Assembly: GCA_964617625.1 (NCBI GenBank)
Contig: CAZTZL010000006.1
Location: 1-64,000, forward strand
DNA: 64,000 nucleotides
Reading direction: 5' to 3'
Origin: CAZTZL01 sp964617625
GTDB taxonomy: Bacteria; Zhuqueibacterota; QNDG01; DSAB01
Part shown: piece by piece, positions 28,309 through 38,270 of the stretch
How the letters are laid out: every line of letters begins with the position of its first letter
Position numbering within the stretch: the stretch's first letter is position 1
Position numbers and translations under genes: made by a program
Notes under the pieces: generated by a model
Told to the model about the DNA's origin: nothing
What the model saw: only the letters and a program-made list of their open reading frames with translations
Database searches by the model: none

Positions 28309-30837
28309 TTATTTCATCAGAATCATTTTGCGTATTTGTGAGAAAGAAGGGGTTTGCAGTTTGTAGATATAGATCCCGCTGGGCAGATTCGATCCGTCAA
28401 ATATGACCTGATATAACCCTGCTTTTTTATATCCGTTTACGAGTGTTTTTACTTCCCGGCCGAGCAGGTCATATACTTTCAGTGAGACATTTTCATCTAT
28501 TGGCAGTTCGAAGCCGATTTTTGTCGATGGATTGAACGGATTGGGATGGTTGTGACTCAATTGAAATTGGACCGGTGCCGATTTGCTCTCCGCTACATCG
28601 GATTCGGTCACTTCTTTGAATGAAACATTGTCGAGATAAATATTGCCGTTTGATTGTCCGCAATTAAAAACGACCTGCGCGTCAAGGTCATTGGCATATG
28701 TCATTGTGAATTCATAAGCGAAGTGTTGTTTTTGTATGGTAAGATGCGAATAACCGATCTCTCCGTAATTATAATAAGGCAAGATATTTTTTTCTATGAT
28801 GGCTTCAATGAACCGTCCGGCGTCAGCGAATGCATCGAATTCAAACAGGTAAGTTCTCCCATTAATCACTTCCAAATCATCCTGGAACAGCTGTATATCC
28901 CAAAGATTCATGCCGCCGCTGTCGATTTGAATATGATATTGTCCTTTCCCGTCGATTTCCGTTTCTGCCGATGCTCCGTTGGATTCATAAAACGACCAGT
29001 CTTGTTGATCCTGGGAGAAATCTCCGTTTTGTACCATGTTTTGACCGGATTCAATAAACGAAGCATACATTTGTTCTTCATTCGAAAAACCGCTCTCATT
29101 TCCCAAACTATCGACAGATGTGACCCGAAAATAATAATACTTGTTATTTTGCAGATTGTTCAGGAAGGCAAAGGTTTCTTTACTTGTTGTTAAAAGTGTT
29201 CCGGCGTTTGCTTGTGTGTCCCCGTAAATTTTGTAGTAATCGACATTCTTGTCCCCGAATTTATTAAAAATAAGGGCAATTCCCGTGTTGTAGGATTCGG
29301 CGATTAAGTAGGGACTAAGGAGCATGCCTTCCCATTCGAAACGCTTTGTCCTGTAACTGGATATGTCGCCGGATTCCATCTCAAAAAGCAGTTTGCCATT
29401 GGAATCGACTTCACATGTCCGCAGTGTCCATTCACTCCAGTCAATATATGTATTACCATTGGGCAGACGCTGCACACTGCCCATCATGTGAGTGAATCGA
29501 TCCGGTGTATACCGGTATTCCCAAACCTTTTCGGCTGTTTTATTTGCCGGATCGATCTTATATTCCACCGCGCGGGAATATTGCGGGAATTTACGATATC
29601 CATTATTGAAAATCGTGTAATGGTTCGGTTTACCCGGAACCGGCCTGACATGGTGCTGATAAGAGATTCCTTCCGAATCACCGATTAATTGAAACTCGTT
29701 ATTCACGCCTCCAAAACGCCATAGAACCTCTCCGGTTTCCCAATTAATTTTTGTTACTTCGCTTAAATTCCGGATTGAAATAACCAGGCTGCTGTCATAG
29801 TCCACGGCAATCGAATTGAGATGCGTAAAATCAATGATGGAAGCCGTCAAATTTTCCTGGACGGCATCCGTAACCATATAATGGTCCCAGCAGGACCATT
29901 CACGGCGCAGCTCTTTGTTCGAGTCCAGTTCCTGAATCACGTTGCCCTGAACCCATGCGTTGGTACGGCCGCCATTCACAAGCCGGCTCATGTCGATGAC
30001 CCGGTTGTCTTTTCCGATGATCAAGGAATGTCCATTTGGAAACAAAATCAGATCGTGTGAATCGGTTTCGTACCCTGCGCAACTGTATGTATCGATTTGA
30101 TTGTAATTTTGATCGAGGGCGATATACTGATTCCAGATGTAGATAAATGCAGTCAGCACGCCTGTAGACTGGAGTTTGAAATCGCCGCTTTTAGCATCAT
30201 AAAAACCTGTAGGCCCTGGATATTTCCTGTAAAAATAAGGAGTGCCGTCATTTTCCAAAATAACGATGTAATTCCCGAGTGTACCGAATGTTGAACCAAA
30301 AAAGAGCCTGCCCGGAGCGGTTTCGCCATACTGCTTTACACTGATTGCCGGAAAATCACTGGGTACGGAGACGCCATTGATGGTGGTTGCTGTTCCAATC
30401 GTTTTTGGCCGGTTTTGGTCCGTTCGTTCCAGATCGGATTCCTGATATCCCGGTAACCCCTCGTTTTGAAATGATTTCACAGGCTGGATTCGGATATGGA
30501 ATCGATACGAGAATTCCATTTTTCCTGTAATTTGGACATTTACTGTCTCGCCTGCCAAAAATGGATTGAATGGTTCGAATCGAATCGTCCTGCCGTCGTC
30601 CAAAAGAACAGCGGTGCCGTCATGCGGGCCGCTTTCATTTCCCTGCACCTGAAAATGAATGTCCGCAAGATTGATACGGAACCGGAAAGAGAGTAAGATG
30701 GGGGTTGTGCTCAACGCCCGTTCGGCGCCGGATTTGGGGTGCATATAGCACAACTCTTTCGGTAATGTGTCCGCTTGAATTTTTAATACATGAAGAACAG
30801 ACAGCAACAGGATTATTGATGTGAAGAGTTTTTTCAT
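28309..30837 (-). CDS. ASST-like secreted protein 2 with N-terminal Ig-like domain
   Basis: An 842-residue paralogue. It differs by an N-terminal SbsA/Big_5-like domain (about 30-115, PKSGAERALSTTPILLSF ... RTIRFEPFNPF) before the propeller (about 149-520; DSHDLILFPNGHSL, THLNSIAVDYDSSLVISIR, YQHHVRPVPGKPN). FnIII-like, CBM4/9-like and T9SS domains follow (from about 529, 602 and 759). Its propeller and C-terminal halves are so close to copy 1 that a recent duplication is likely. The ribosome site is weak. It follows the sulfotransferase gene by 41 bases. Confidence 0.75.
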   Translation of the reverse strand: MKKLFTSIILLLSVLHVLKIQADTLPKELCYMHPKSGAERALSTTPILLSFRFRINLADIHFQVQGNESGPHDGTAVLLDDGRTIRFEPFNPFLAGETVNVQITGKMEFSYRFHIRIQPVKSFQNEGLPGYQESDLERTDQNRPKTIGTATTINGVSVPSDFPAISVKQYGETAPGRLFFGSTFGTLGNYIVILENDGTPYFYRKYPGPTGFYDAKSGDFKLQSTGVLTAFIYIWNQYIALDQNYNQIDTYSCAGYETDSHDLILFPNGHSLIIGKDNRVIDMSRLVNGGRTNAWVQGNVIQELDSNKELRREWSCWDHYMVTDAVQENLTASIIDFTHLNSIAVDYDSSLVISIRNLSEVTKINWETGEVLWRFGGVNNEFQLIGDSEGISYQHHVRPVPGKPNHYTIFNNGYRKFPQYSRAVEYKIDPANKTAEKVWEYRYTPDRFTHMMGSVQRLPNGNTYIDWSEWTLRTCEVDSNGKLLFEMESGDISSYRTKRFEWEGMLLSPYLIAESYNTGIALIFNKFGDKNVDYYKIYGDTQANAGTLLTTSKETFAFLNNLQNNKYYYFRVTSVDSLGNESGFSNEEQMYASFIESGQNMVQNGDFSQDQQDWSFYESNGASAETEIDGKGQYHIQIDSGGMNLWDIQLFQDDLEVINGRTYLFEFDAFADAGRFIEAIIEKNILPYYNYGEIGYSHLTIQKQHFAYEFTMTYANDLDAQVVFNCGQSNGNIYLDNVSFKEVTESDVAESKSAPVQFQLSHNHPNPFNPSTKIGFELPIDENVSLKVYDLLGREVKTLVNGYKKAGLYQVIFDGSNLPSGIYIYKLQTPSFSQIRKMILMK

Positions 30838-30878
30838 GATCGAAAGGATTTTTCCATATTCATGCGGAGATCAGATTT

Positions 30879-31961
30879 CTATTTGAGAAATGTCTGGTAA
30901 ATCGATGCGTAATCCTTTGTTATTCTGGACTCATCCAATCCGAATTTCTGTAAATCATAAACATGTTTGCTTTGATAGGCTCTCTGTTTTTCCGCTGTTT
31001 CCCGAATGATTTCAAGGAGTTCGGGGGAGGGATCGGTTCCGACGAATCGCATAATTTCGTTCATCATGTTATCAAAATCCCGCATGATCCGGTGATACGG
31101 CACAATCATGACGGACTTTTTTGAAATCCAGCCGGCCGTATAATCCCTGTGAAAACGCATACTCAATTCCAGAAAGGCCGTGTAAATCCGTTCGATGTAC
31201 TTCTGTCTTGTGTCATCCGGAAGGTTCCAGAAACCGAACCGGCCGTCCAGAACGCCGGTGACAAGGCTCAATCCGGATGGCACGGTTTCCAACGGGTCCC
31301 TGATCATGTAGAGAATTTTTGCATCGGGAAAGGCTTCAAGAAACTGGGGGATTCTGGTTCCTAGAGAAAATAACTTTGCGGCCACCCGATTTTGTTTTTC
31401 GCTGATCAAATTTCTCAGCCAAATTTTTTTCAGCCAGTTAAAATCCCGTTCCGACGTGTCGCGGATCTCCGGATCAAACAAGGCTTTGAGATCCTCTTCG
31501 GCCCAGGCCAGAAAAAAACCGTATACAAAGAATCCGTCAAAGTACCGAAAAAGCAGGGCGGGATCGTCTGTTTCAATCCCCGTTAAACTGGTTTCGTGGG
31601 CGGCTTTGGAATGGAAACGGGCCGGGCTCATTTTTTCGAGCAGGGGCAGAAGCGGTTTCAGCAGGGTTTGAAGGACGAGAGAAGGATAGAGCATTTTCCA
31701 GATGCGCATGCCTGCGCCGAATCCGTTCTCCACGAGAAAGCGCTGCAGAAAAGTGGTGCCGCTTCTCGGGTTGCCGACAATGATGATCGGTTTTTCAATT
31801 TTCTTCCGCCGGAGTGACGGAAAAAACAGGTGGTCCAGAACCATCCCGATGGACACAATCATGTGCAGGCTCAAAATTCCGATAAAAGTAAAGACCGGCG
31901 ATACCCAGGTGTGAAAGGTTTTTCCTGCAGCCTTGTAGGCTTTTAACATGCGGTCGAACAT
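30879..31961 (-). CDS. cytosolic PAPS-dependent sulfotransferase (Sulfotransfer_3 type)
   Basis: A 360-residue protein with the 5'-phosphosulfate-binding loop VGNPRSGTTFLQRF (about 62-75) and a 3'-phosphate-binding segment YMIRDPLETVPSGLSL (about 217-232). These mark sulfotransferases that use PAPS as donor in the cytoplasm. A hydrophobic stretch (about 22-48) may associate it with the membrane. The acceptor is unknown. It lies between a FabH-like ketosynthase gene (21 bases upstream) and an ASST-like gene, so it could sulfate a lipid or polyketide-like product that the secreted ASST proteins later use or transfer (inference). Confidence 0.85.
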   Translation of the reverse strand: MFDRMLKAYKAAGKTFHTWVSPVFTFIGILSLHMIVSIGMVLDHLFFPSLRRKKIEKPIIIVGNPRSGTTFLQRFLVENGFGAGMRIWKMLYPSLVLQTLLKPLLPLLEKMSPARFHSKAAHETSLTGIETDDPALLFRYFDGFFVYGFFLAWAEEDLKALFDPEIRDTSERDFNWLKKIWLRNLISEKQNRVAAKLFSLGTRIPQFLEAFPDAKILYMIRDPLETVPSGLSLVTGVLDGRFGFWNLPDDTRQKYIERIYTAFLELSMRFHRDYTAGWISKKSVMIVPYHRIMRDFDNMMNEIMRFVGTDPSPELLEIIRETAEKQRAYQSKHVYDLQKFGLDESRITKDYASIYQTFLK

Positions 31962-31982
31962 ATTACCCTCTATTCTTTTCTG

Positions 31983-32951
31983 TTACCATCGGATCAGAGC
32001 AAATGCAACAGACAATCCGGCTCCCGTACCACCGAGGAGAAGCAGGTCGCCCCGTTTGAGCTGTCCTTTTTGATGGGCAATGGCCAAAGCCATCGGGATG
32101 GAAGCAGAAATACAGTTGCCGTATTTGGATACGATATTGATGACTTTATTGAGATCAAAACCATATTCCGAAGCCGCTTCGATGGCGTGCTTGGATGCTT
32201 GATGTGGAATCAGCCAGTCAATATCTTCGGGAGTGATATTGTTCCTCTCAAATAATACCTTGAGAGTTTCTTTCACCCGGTCCCGGGCCATGCGGTATAC
32301 TTTGGGTCCTTTCATGGTAAAGTAATAATCTTCGGGAGTCGATTTCCCCTGCTGATAAGGGGGACACCGCGTCCCGGCACCCCTGAACTCGGTGAGTTCC
32401 GCACCTTCCGGCCATGTGGTCATCTCCCAATCAAGGACGGCGCTCTGCTCATTTTCGGGAGCGGGTTCCACAACAGCGGCCGCAGCTCCGTCACCAAAAA
32501 GCGACGCACTTTCCGGTTCTTTTAAATTCCTCCACGGTGTTCCTGTTTCGGCGGAGACAATGAGAATCCGTTTATAGGATTTGGATTGTATTAAAGCCGA
32601 AGCGGTCATCAATGCGACCAGAAACGACAAGCAGGTGGCATGCGTGGACCATGCGGGAATACCGGTCAGACCCAGTTCCCGTTGAATAAATACGGAACTG
32701 TCGGGGATGAGCTGAAGCGGAGTGGTGGAAGCATTCAATATACAATCGGGATCGGGCCCGCTGCCCAGGGCTTCTCTGGCCGCCCTGGCTGCTATCACGT
32801 CCATGGGTTCTTCCGCAATGCGTCTTTCTTCGACTCCTGTTCGGGAAATGATCCATTCCTTGCTTCTTCCGATGAGTCCGGACAGTTCTTCGGCAGTTTG
32901 AATTTTCGTGGGGATGTATAATCCTGTAGAAACAATTTTAACTTTCTGCAT
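31983..32951 (-). CDS. FabH-like 3-oxoacyl-ACP synthase III family protein
   Basis: A 322-residue thiolase-fold enzyme with the full KAS III triad: Cys107 in HATCLSF, His250 in IPHQAS and Asn279 in KYGNCISAS. Such enzymes join an acyl-CoA to malonyl-ACP, or catalyse related Claisen or acyl-transfer steps. Its isolated position among sulfotransferase and ASST-like genes, with no fab genes nearby, argues for a specialised lipid or secondary-metabolite role rather than housekeeping fatty-acid initiation. AAAAGGA precedes the start. FabH itself cannot be excluded. Confidence 0.85.
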   Translation of the reverse strand: MQKVKIVSTGLYIPTKIQTAEELSGLIGRSKEWIISRTGVEERRIAEEPMDVIAARAAREALGSGPDPDCILNASTTPLQLIPDSSVFIQRELGLTGIPAWSTHATCLSFLVALMTASALIQSKSYKRILIVSAETGTPWRNLKEPESASLFGDGAAAAVVEPAPENEQSAVLDWEMTTWPEGAELTEFRGAGTRCPPYQQGKSTPEDYYFTMKGPKVYRMARDRVKETLKVLFERNNITPEDIDWLIPHQASKHAIEAASEYGFDLNKVINIVSKYGNCISASIPMALAIAHQKGQLKRGDLLLLGGTGAGLSVAFALIRW

Positions 32952-32997
32952 TCCGTTCCTTTTAATCGTTCGTGGAAATGATGTGATGCTTAACAGC

Positions 32998-35880
32998 TTA
33001 TTTTATGATGACCATCTTTCTTGTTTTAATCTGATTCTCTCCCGTCACCAATTTATAAAAATAAATTCCGGTAGTCAATTTGGACGCATCGAAGTGAACC
33101 GTATATCGGTCTGGAGATTGATTCTCATCCACCAGCAGGGCGACTTCTTTCCCAAGCAAGTTATAAATTTTCAGCGAGACATGACTTCTTTTTGGAATTG
33201 TATAGGTGATTCTGGTTTCCGAGTTAAACGGATTGGGATAATTTTGAGACAGTCCAAAGTCCATGTTTTTTATCTGGCTTTCATCAACCGCGCTGACCGT
33301 GTCAATAATGGAAAATGATAGATCGCTCATGTCCGAAACGGCAGGATTCTCCGAACTTTTAATCGAGATTTTGTAATTGGAATTGAGGCCGAGGCCGACA
33401 GGAATGTCCCAACGGTATCCACCGGTATTGGATACAGTATCGATCAGCATTAAATAGGAATCATTTTGGTAGAGTTCGATGATCACGTCGTCTTCGATGA
33501 TGTCATCCCACTGGATAAAGTATTTCAGGCCCCTCTGCCATGATTCACCACCGTTGGGAACCATGATCGTAATGTAAGGTGCTGTGGTTTGAAACATTTG
33601 GGGATTTGACCACTCACTCTGGCCCGCGTCGTTTGACGATTTGACGCGCCAGTAGTATGTTGCATTTTGAGCAGGGGAAACCAGATCGTATACGGCACTT
33701 TTCCGGCCGGTTTCGTTGACAATGATATTCGAAAATTGTGGATCGGTCGAAATTTGAAGATCATACGAGTTGACGTATCCGACAGGCGTCCATTCCAGCC
33801 GCACAGGCCGGGTCTGATCGACTTTTCCCGAATCAGCCGGTGAAACAAGTAAAGGAGAAAAGGTCATCGATTTCAAGTCCTGTTGAGTGAAAACGAATTC
33901 GCCCTGGAAAGAACCCTGTCTCGAAACGGTCGCTTTGACATTTCTTGTGACATGGTTGTATTCTGTGGGCAGTGGAATGAATGTGTTTCCGGCAAATTCC
34001 CGGTAATATACAAGAATGGAATCGGGATACTGAAAATTGAAAAAGTCCGCGTCGAACAGGACGTCGACATGGTAATTGTATATATTGAACGACTCCGCTG
34101 TGATCTTGAAGGGAAGGACCGTGGGTGGTTTACCGAAAAACAAAGGTTGAATCGGTCCGTAATTATACTGTGAGATTGTCGCTTCGTTGTATCCGAATCC
34201 GCCCATTGAATTAAATTCGAGAGTGACTCCTGTTGTCCCGCTATAATTTGAGAATTCGTAAGGATCGCCTGCGTGCAAAGATTCTTTTGTCACTTCCGCT
34301 GCTGGCAGACCTCCGTTCCAGTTGAAACGGAAAGCGCGGTAGCTGGTAAAAAGCAGTTTGTTAAAGGCCAGTTCAAAAACCACATTCCCTGCCGGGTCGA
34401 CTTCCGTGACCGCGGTTTTCCCCAGCATGGAAGCAATTCCCCAACCGATCAATGTGTTTCCGTTGGGCAGACGCTGGGCATTGCCCATGACCGAAGTATA
34501 GATATCGGGACTGTGTCGGTATTCCCAGACATTGGTGGCTGTTTTGCCGGTTTCATCAATCTGATACTCCACGACACGGGTATAGGGTCTTAATTCGGGA
34601 TCACCGTCATCAAAGACAGTGATGTTTCCATTATCGATTCTGCGGACATCGTGCTGCCACATGAAATAAATCGGCGCGTTTTCCTGACTTTCGTTGATAA
34701 ATGTAAATTCGTTGTTCTTGCCGCCCATTCTCCAGATGATTTCGCCGGTCTGCCTGCTGACTTTTGTGATTTCTGCCAGAGCCATCGCAGAAATGAGAAG
34801 GTTGCCGTCGTGATCGAGTTCGATGGAATTGATGTGGATCGCGTCGAACATGGATTGTGTCAGATCCTGATACGAATCGGTCAGATTGTAGTGATCCCAG
34901 CTTCTCCACTGAAAAACGACATTCTTGTCCGCATCCAGTTCCTGAACGACCGACCCGGCCACCAGAGCCCCCGGATGGCCTCCGGGCACGATTCCGCTCA
35001 TATCCACAGGCTGAAGATCGTAGGCCAGCATCAGGGCATGGCCGTTGGGCAGCCACTGAAATTCGTGTGAATCGGCGATGTATCCGTTCCCCATTTCGAA
35101 ACTGTCCACGACCGTGTAGGTGTTATCCATCATGTAAAATTTGGTGGGCCCCCCTCCCACAAATGAGTGGTATTCGTACATGACACCGTAAGCAAGCATG
35201 CCGTTGGGCAGGACTTTGAAGTCCACGGGAGCGCCCGTAGTAATTTTTTTGTAATACTGAATTTCTCCCGAATTGTCCACAATCACATTGTATCCGTCGC
35301 CCGAACTGAAATGGGTCGGGGAAAAGAAAATGGTTCCTGCAGAGGTATCTCCGGTCGTCTGGACTTCGAAGGTAGGGAAATCCGAAGGCAGGGGATCGTC
35401 CGCTGTTTTCTGAATTTCGTTTTTGATTGCATCTGGGATCGAATACAGAGGATCCAGATCCGGAAGAACCCGGTACGGATTCAGCGTTTTATCGAGAGGC
35501 GTAATCGTGAATTGAAATGAAAACGGGGAAATCGGATTTCCCCTGAAATCTTTCAACCCTGGATTCAATGTCACTGTGACAATCTCTTTCGGATTAAACA
35601 GATGGTCCGCTTTGAAAATCACGGTTTTTCTATCCTCTGAAAGGACAATCTGTCCCGCATAGTTCCCGTTCTGAGATCCGACTACTGTGATCAAATCCGG
35701 TTGCACAAGGCTCGATGCATCGAGATCGATTCCCGGGCGGATAATGATCTGGCTCGAGCGAGAATTGAATATGGAATTGTGTACCGGACTGATGTACTGC
35801 ACGGATTCCGGCTTCTGGGCGCCGATCCATTTTGAAAAGAACAGTGTAGTGATCATTAATGTTGTTAACATTTTTTTCAT
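32998..35880 (-). CDS. ASST-like secreted protein 3, multi-domain
   Basis: A 960-residue paralogue, the most divergent of the eight. Order: signal peptide, Big_5-like domain (about 25-130), ASST propeller (about 150-560; DSHEFQWLPNGHALMLA, IHINSIELDHDGNLLISA, TKVSRQTGEIIWRMGG, WQHDVRRIDNGN, MGNAQRLPNGNTL), a linker domain, FnIII (about 677-770), a PNGGESWQRG...IQWD Kre9/KNH-like domain (about 773-870) and a T9SS domain (about 877-960). It lacks the CBM4/9 module of the others. The start at 35880 is chosen because AAGGGA lies just upstream; an ATG at 35940 has no such site. Confidence 0.75.
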   Translation of the reverse strand: MKKMLTTLMITTLFFSKWIGAQKPESVQYISPVHNSIFNSRSSQIIIRPGIDLDASSLVQPDLITVVGSQNGNYAGQIVLSEDRKTVIFKADHLFNPKEIVTVTLNPGLKDFRGNPISPFSFQFTITPLDKTLNPYRVLPDLDPLYSIPDAIKNEIQKTADDPLPSDFPTFEVQTTGDTSAGTIFFSPTHFSSGDGYNVIVDNSGEIQYYKKITTGAPVDFKVLPNGMLAYGVMYEYHSFVGGGPTKFYMMDNTYTVVDSFEMGNGYIADSHEFQWLPNGHALMLAYDLQPVDMSGIVPGGHPGALVAGSVVQELDADKNVVFQWRSWDHYNLTDSYQDLTQSMFDAIHINSIELDHDGNLLISAMALAEITKVSRQTGEIIWRMGGKNNEFTFINESQENAPIYFMWQHDVRRIDNGNITVFDDGDPELRPYTRVVEYQIDETGKTATNVWEYRHSPDIYTSVMGNAQRLPNGNTLIGWGIASMLGKTAVTEVDPAGNVVFELAFNKLLFTSYRAFRFNWNGGLPAAEVTKESLHAGDPYEFSNYSGTTGVTLEFNSMGGFGYNEATISQYNYGPIQPLFFGKPPTVLPFKITAESFNIYNYHVDVLFDADFFNFQYPDSILVYYREFAGNTFIPLPTEYNHVTRNVKATVSRQGSFQGEFVFTQQDLKSMTFSPLLVSPADSGKVDQTRPVRLEWTPVGYVNSYDLQISTDPQFSNIIVNETGRKSAVYDLVSPAQNATYYWRVKSSNDAGQSEWSNPQMFQTTAPYITIMVPNGGESWQRGLKYFIQWDDIIEDDVIIELYQNDSYLMLIDTVSNTGGYRWDIPVGLGLNSNYKISIKSSENPAVSDMSDLSFSIIDTVSAVDESQIKNMDFGLSQNYPNPFNSETRITYTIPKRSHVSLKIYNLLGKEVALLVDENQSPDRYTVHFDASKLTTGIYFYKLVTGENQIKTRKMVIIK

Positions 35881-35950
35881 ACCGTATCCCTTCGTTTTAT
35901 CTATCAAGTTATTTAACTCTTTATAAAAAAACAAGTTCATTTCATTTTTG

Positions 35951-38242
35951 CTATTTAATCAATATCATTTTATGCACGTCCCGAAATGTTTCAGGATACT
36001 GGATTCCTTCCGCTTTCATTGTGTAAAAATAAATACCTGAACCGAGACGGCTTCCGTCGAATTGGATCTGGTGATCTCCCTGTTCGTAAACCGCGTCGCA
36101 GATTTCATCTTCGAATTTCCCGAGGATATTATACAATTGGATTCTGACACGGTTCTTTGCAGGAACCGAGAAACAAATATTTGTTTGCGCATTAAAAGGA
36201 TTCGGATAATTGCCCCTGAGTTCGTACTGGTGTGGAGTCTGGTCAGGAGTTCGACTTACCTCCGATTCGATGATTCGCTTGAATGAAATATTGTCTATAT
36301 GCACATTAACATCGGAATTTCCCATAAAGAAAATAACCAGAGCGTTAAGGTCGCTTGGATCTTCCATGACGAAGGAAAACGTGTAATGGGTTTGCCCGGT
36401 CGTTAAAGATATAGTTCCTGTTTTACTGTAATTGATGTAGGATTCGCCATTCTGAAGAATCATCGCCTCGACGGTTCGTTGTGCATCGGACCAGGCGTCA
36501 AATTCAAATAGATATTGCTCGCCACGAATGACTTCCATACCGTCCTGAACCAGTGCGATTAGGGCGGCATCATTGCCTCCCTGTGCAATATTGACATGAC
36601 ATATACCATCTTCAACTGACCAGTTTGCGGATGCAGGATTTTCATCGAAAAAATACCAGTTGGTTTTTTCGTTTGAAAAATCTCCGTTGAGGGCCATATT
36701 TGTACCGGGTTCGATAAAATTGGTATAACAATTTTCTTCGTTTGAATAATCACTTTCATTACCGAAAATATCCACAGACGCTACGCGGAAATAATATTGT
36801 TGCTGATTCTGCAGATTTGTGAGTGTTTTCAGAGTGACTTTTGAAGTGTCAATTAGTGTAGCCGGATTCGGTGAAGTCCCCCCGTAAATTTTATAATAAT
36901 CCACATTGGGATCACCGAATTCATTGTATATCAACACGACAGCTTCCTTGTGGGATTCGACGATCAGATAAGGTTTGAGCGCTTTACCGTTCCACGGAAA
37001 ACGGTATGTCCGGTAACACTGAAGACCGTCCTGGTACCACATTTCAAATGCAACTTCACTGTTCTGCCGGACCTCAGTCAGTATAGGCAGAGACCCGTTT
37101 GCCCAATTGATTACCGTGTTCCCATTGTGCAATCGCTGTGCGTTACCCATATAACTGGAATAGCTGCCATGGGGATTCCGGTATTCCCAAATCAGGGTCG
37201 CCTTCATATTCAGTGTATCGAGTTCATATTCGACTGCGCGGGATAATGGAGGAGAGTGTCTGTTCCCGTTATCGAAAACCGTGTAATGGCCATTCTCCAG
37301 TACATTGATATCGTGCTGCCACGAAAATCCGTTGAGATCATCGCCGATGAAATTGAATTGATTGTTTTTGCCTCCCAATCTCCAGATAATTTCACCGGTG
37401 TGCCGGTTGATTTTTGTAACCTCGTTAAGATATCGGCTCGACAGCAAGATATGCCCATCAAGGTCAATATCGACGGCATTCATGTGGGGGAAATAGATTG
37501 TGCCCGCTCTGAGATTCTGGCCCTGGCCCACCATGTCGTCGATTGTAAAAAGGTCCCATGGACTCCACTGATGTACAAGTGTGCCGGATGGATCGAATTC
37601 CTGAATCATGGACCAGTGCACTGTGGCGTCGGTTTGACCCCCGTTTACATACTGGCTCATATCAATCCCAGAGCTGTCGTAGCAGGCAATGAGGAAGTAG
37701 CTGCCGTCCTCGAGCATTTTTAAATCATGTTCGTCTATCCAGTAACCGTTTGCTGCATGAATTGAATCAACAATCGCATAATTTTGATTGAGAACAATAT
37801 AGCCCATGTTTTTATTGCCATCAAAAACATCCGGCTTCCCGTAACTGGCCCTGACGATCATGGTCAGCATGCCGTTGTCTTCCACCTTAAAATTACGCTG
37901 GGTATACGGGGTTCTCCAATACCAGACGGGTAATCCTGCATTATCCAGAATCATCGTATAAGGCTGTCCAAACCTGTTGTTCAGGAAAATGTACCCGGTA
38001 TCGGGATTATCGTTGATTGTGATTGCTATTCTAGGGAAATCGGAGGGGACGGAGACGCCGTTTGCGGTAATCGTCGCGTTTTCGAATGTCCGCGGTCCGG
38101 CAGATTGTAAAAACCGTTTGTTCCATTCCTTCAATGCCGATGAAATGGATTTATTGCTATCGGATTGAGCAAAAGTAAATTGATGCAGGAATAAAAGAAT
38201 TGCTGCGGTTCCGATTTTGATTTTTCCGATTCTATTTTCCAT
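35951..38242 (-). CDS. ASST-like secreted protein 4 (T9SS cargo)
   Basis: A 763-residue paralogue: signal peptide ending FTFAQ, propeller (about 65-420; NGVSVPSDFPRIAITINDNP, DEHDLKMLEDGSYFLIA, PHMNAVDIDLDGHILLSSR, TKINRHTGEIIWRLGG, WQHDINVLENGHYTVFDNGN, SRAVEYELD), FnIII-like (about 435-500), CBM4/9-like (about 510-665, HIDNISFK) and T9SS domain (about 685-763). It groups with copy 5 by its C-terminal domain, which in both contains NILGKFE and RLGSGIYF. Confidence 0.78.
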   Translation of the reverse strand: MENRIGKIKIGTAAILLFLHQFTFAQSDSNKSISSALKEWNKRFLQSAGPRTFENATITANGVSVPSDFPRIAITINDNPDTGYIFLNNRFGQPYTMILDNAGLPVWYWRTPYTQRNFKVEDNGMLTMIVRASYGKPDVFDGNKNMGYIVLNQNYAIVDSIHAANGYWIDEHDLKMLEDGSYFLIACYDSSGIDMSQYVNGGQTDATVHWSMIQEFDPSGTLVHQWSPWDLFTIDDMVGQGQNLRAGTIYFPHMNAVDIDLDGHILLSSRYLNEVTKINRHTGEIIWRLGGKNNQFNFIGDDLNGFSWQHDINVLENGHYTVFDNGNRHSPPLSRAVEYELDTLNMKATLIWEYRNPHGSYSSYMGNAQRLHNGNTVINWANGSLPILTEVRQNSEVAFEMWYQDGLQCYRTYRFPWNGKALKPYLIVESHKEAVVLIYNEFGDPNVDYYKIYGGTSPNPATLIDTSKVTLKTLTNLQNQQQYYFRVASVDIFGNESDYSNEENCYTNFIEPGTNMALNGDFSNEKTNWYFFDENPASANWSVEDGICHVNIAQGGNDAALIALVQDGMEVIRGEQYLFEFDAWSDAQRTVEAMILQNGESYINYSKTGTISLTTGQTHYTFSFVMEDPSDLNALVIFFMGNSDVNVHIDNISFKRIIESEVSRTPDQTPHQYELRGNYPNPFNAQTNICFSVPAKNRVRIQLYNILGKFEDEICDAVYEQGDHQIQFDGSRLGSGIYFYTMKAEGIQYPETFRDVHKMILIK

Positions 38243-38270
38243 TGTGTAGCTACCTGTTTCCTGGCAATGA

